A program made the translations under genes and the position numbers. A model generated the notes under the pieces. It was not told the origin of the DNA. It ran no database searches and saw only the letters and a program-made list of their open reading frames with translations. This document shows positions 5,995-7,216 of a stretch of 7,216 nucleotides of DNA, piece after piece (the first letter of the stretch is position 1; each line of letters starts with the position of its first letter). The stretch lies in NCBI GenBank assembly GCA_900548225.1, contig URJM01000086.1, forward strand, positions 1 through 7,216, read 5' to 3'. Origin of the DNA: an uncultured bacterium (GTDB taxonomy: Bacteria > Verrucomicrobiota > Lentisphaeria > Oligosphaerales > Oligosphaeraceae).

Positions 5995-7216
5995 ATGCAG
6001 GAGACCATTTTCTATGTCGCGGCGGGCGAGACGCTCGGCGCGGTGCGCGACTTCGCGAATGCCAAGTCGGCGGCTCCGCCGACGCTGGTGAGGGGCGTGT
6101 CTGCGCTGCTGCGGATGCGGCTCTTCGCCCACAGGGACGGCCTTGAACCGTATCCATTATCCGCGCTGGAGGGCATCGTCCGCTGGTAGTGGGCGATGGA
6201 CACGGACTTCAACGAGGCCACCGCCTACAAGCTCCAGGCGGACAACGCGAACATCGAACTGGCGGAGGTGACGGACGAGATCGACGGCGACGAGTACACC
6301 TACACGGAGCTGTCCATCCCGATGCCGCAGATGAACACCATGGAGCTGGCGGAGTGGCTCGGCACGGACAGGAGCAGGAACGGTCTGCACGGGGAGCTGG
6401 TGGGATACGATGCCGACGGTGCGGAGGTGTTCATCCTCCAGGTCGAGAACTTCACGATAAGGAATCGCATCACCAGCCTCGGGTCACCGACGCCCGTAAG
6501 CGCGGACTACCTGACGGCAAGCCAGGTGGCAGCCCTCGTCGCCTCCGGGCTGGAGTGCCAGTTCAGCCATGACGGAGACCACTGGCATCCCGAGCAGGAC
6601 GAGGATGATGCCTTCCTGCGGATGAGGGTCGAGGGCGCGGGCGGCCTCTGGAGCGACGCCATCCATCTGCCTTCGGGACCGAAGGGCGAACGGGGGCTCG
6701 ACTCCTTCATGTACGTGGCCTACGCCTCCGACGCGGATGGCACGGGATTCTCGCTCGTCCAGGCGAACAATCTCAAGTGGCGGGCGGAAATCCACCTGGC
6801 CGACGAGCCGGAGGAGCTGACGGCGGCCGACTTCGAGGAAAAGTGGGTCAAGTACATCGGCGACGACGGCACGGGCGTGGGCGACATGCGCAAGGACGTG
6901 TACGATACGGACGGGAACGGCATCGTGGACCGCGCAAAGTCGGCTGACTCCGCGGCCTCCGTCGAATGGGCGGACGTGCGGGGGAAGCCGCGGGCCTTCG
7001 CGCCGGAGGCGCACACGCACGGGATGGAGGCACTCTCCGACCCCGTGCGCCAGAGGACGCGGACGGAGGCGAACCCGACCGCGCTCTGTCTCGACATCCC
7101 CGTGACAATCAACTCGGCGACGCAGACGGGCGCGACGCTGGCCATCGACTTCCCCCGAATCCTCGCGCCAGCGCAACGACCTGTATGCCTTCGGGAAGAT
7201 CATCTACTGCTGCATC
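5995..7216 (+). pseudogene. Phage tail-fibre-like protein with internal TAG and late +1 shift, 3' end outside window
   Basis: It starts at ATG 5995 behind AAGGAG (5981-5986). The frame is open to TAG 6187-6189 (codon 65) and then continues open, in the same frame and style, for over 300 more codons. Visible features are a collagen-like GPKGERG near residue 228, followed by DSFMYVAYASDADGT, a recurrent tail-fibre element. Then come DTDGNGIVDRA (near 305) and VEWADVRGKP..FAPEAHTHG (near 325-341), a motif widespread in tail fibres, where His residues in HTH-type elements bind metal in related fibres. After a run of five C (7152-7156) the frame turns to unconvincing sequence. Dropping one C restores ESSRQRNDLYAFGKIIYCCI to the window edge. 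ATG 6196, 7 bases after the TAG, could allow restart, but its ribosome site is poor. Role: receptor-binding or baseplate-distal tail protein of a prophage, probably defective. Amber readthrough or sequence error are the alternatives. Confidence 0.7.

Noticed and set aside
6066..6083. Perfect GTCGGCGG / CCGCCGAC inverted repeat
   Set aside because: It lies inside the coding sequence of the tail-like gene, has a 2-base centre and no T-tract, and is likely a by-product of GC-rich codons.
6484..7203. 239-codon open frame on the minus strand
   Set aside because: It is Arg/Val-rich and opposite a clear tail-fibre-like frame with GC-ending codons. High GC leaves the antisense frame open by chance.

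Overview
The window looks like a bacterial chromosome segment, moderately to highly GC-rich, in which a decaying prophage-like tail module is interleaved with accessory genes. The long membrane protein at 315-2444 ends in a DPFT..PL.Y / WSVGADGIDNGG tail that I associate with lineage-specific families of the Planctomycetes-Verrucomicrobia-Lentisphaerae group. The tail-fibre-like sequence at the right end resembles prophage tail proteins of Lentisphaerota-like gut bacteria. This taxonomic guess rests on remembered family features, not on a search, and is tentative.

Layout from left to right. Bases 1-101 hold the C-terminus of an unidentified gene. A 213-base spacer with an imperfect inverted repeat follows. 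Bases 315-2444 encode a 709-residue polytopic membrane protein, with a hairpin just after its stop. Bases 2587 to about 2937 look like the 5' RNA portion of a group II intron that has lost its maturase and 3' end. An AAA_14/DUF4143 ATPase with a plausible promoter lies at 3071-4267. Right after its stop comes a small gene (4270-4583) broken by one in-frame TAG and two +1 shifts. It overlaps, by ATGA, an intact 120-residue Cys-rich gene (4580-4942). On the opposite strand, 4960-5904 encodes a coiled-coil protein with a PD-(D/E)XK nuclease core like that of Card1/Can2 (DUF1887). Finally 5995-7216 is a tail-fibre-like gene with an internal TAG and a late +1 shift; it runs off the window.

How the parts fit. 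The plus-strand genes at 4270-4583, 4580-4942 and 5995 onward read as one phage structural operon. The nuclease gene sits inside it in antisense, between two nearly identical 12-base sequences (AAGGAGATATAG at the end of one gene, AAGGAGATTTAG as the ribosome-binding region of the next). It therefore looks like cargo dropped into an operon junction. The lesions in the phage genes (two ambers and three +1 shifts, two of the shifts in runs of five or more identical bases) suggest a defective prophage, sequencing error, or, less likely, amber recoding. The most interesting candidate is the coiled-coil/Card1-type nuclease as phage-borne cargo, possibly a defence or inter-phage competition gene. 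No partner gene can be proven from this window.
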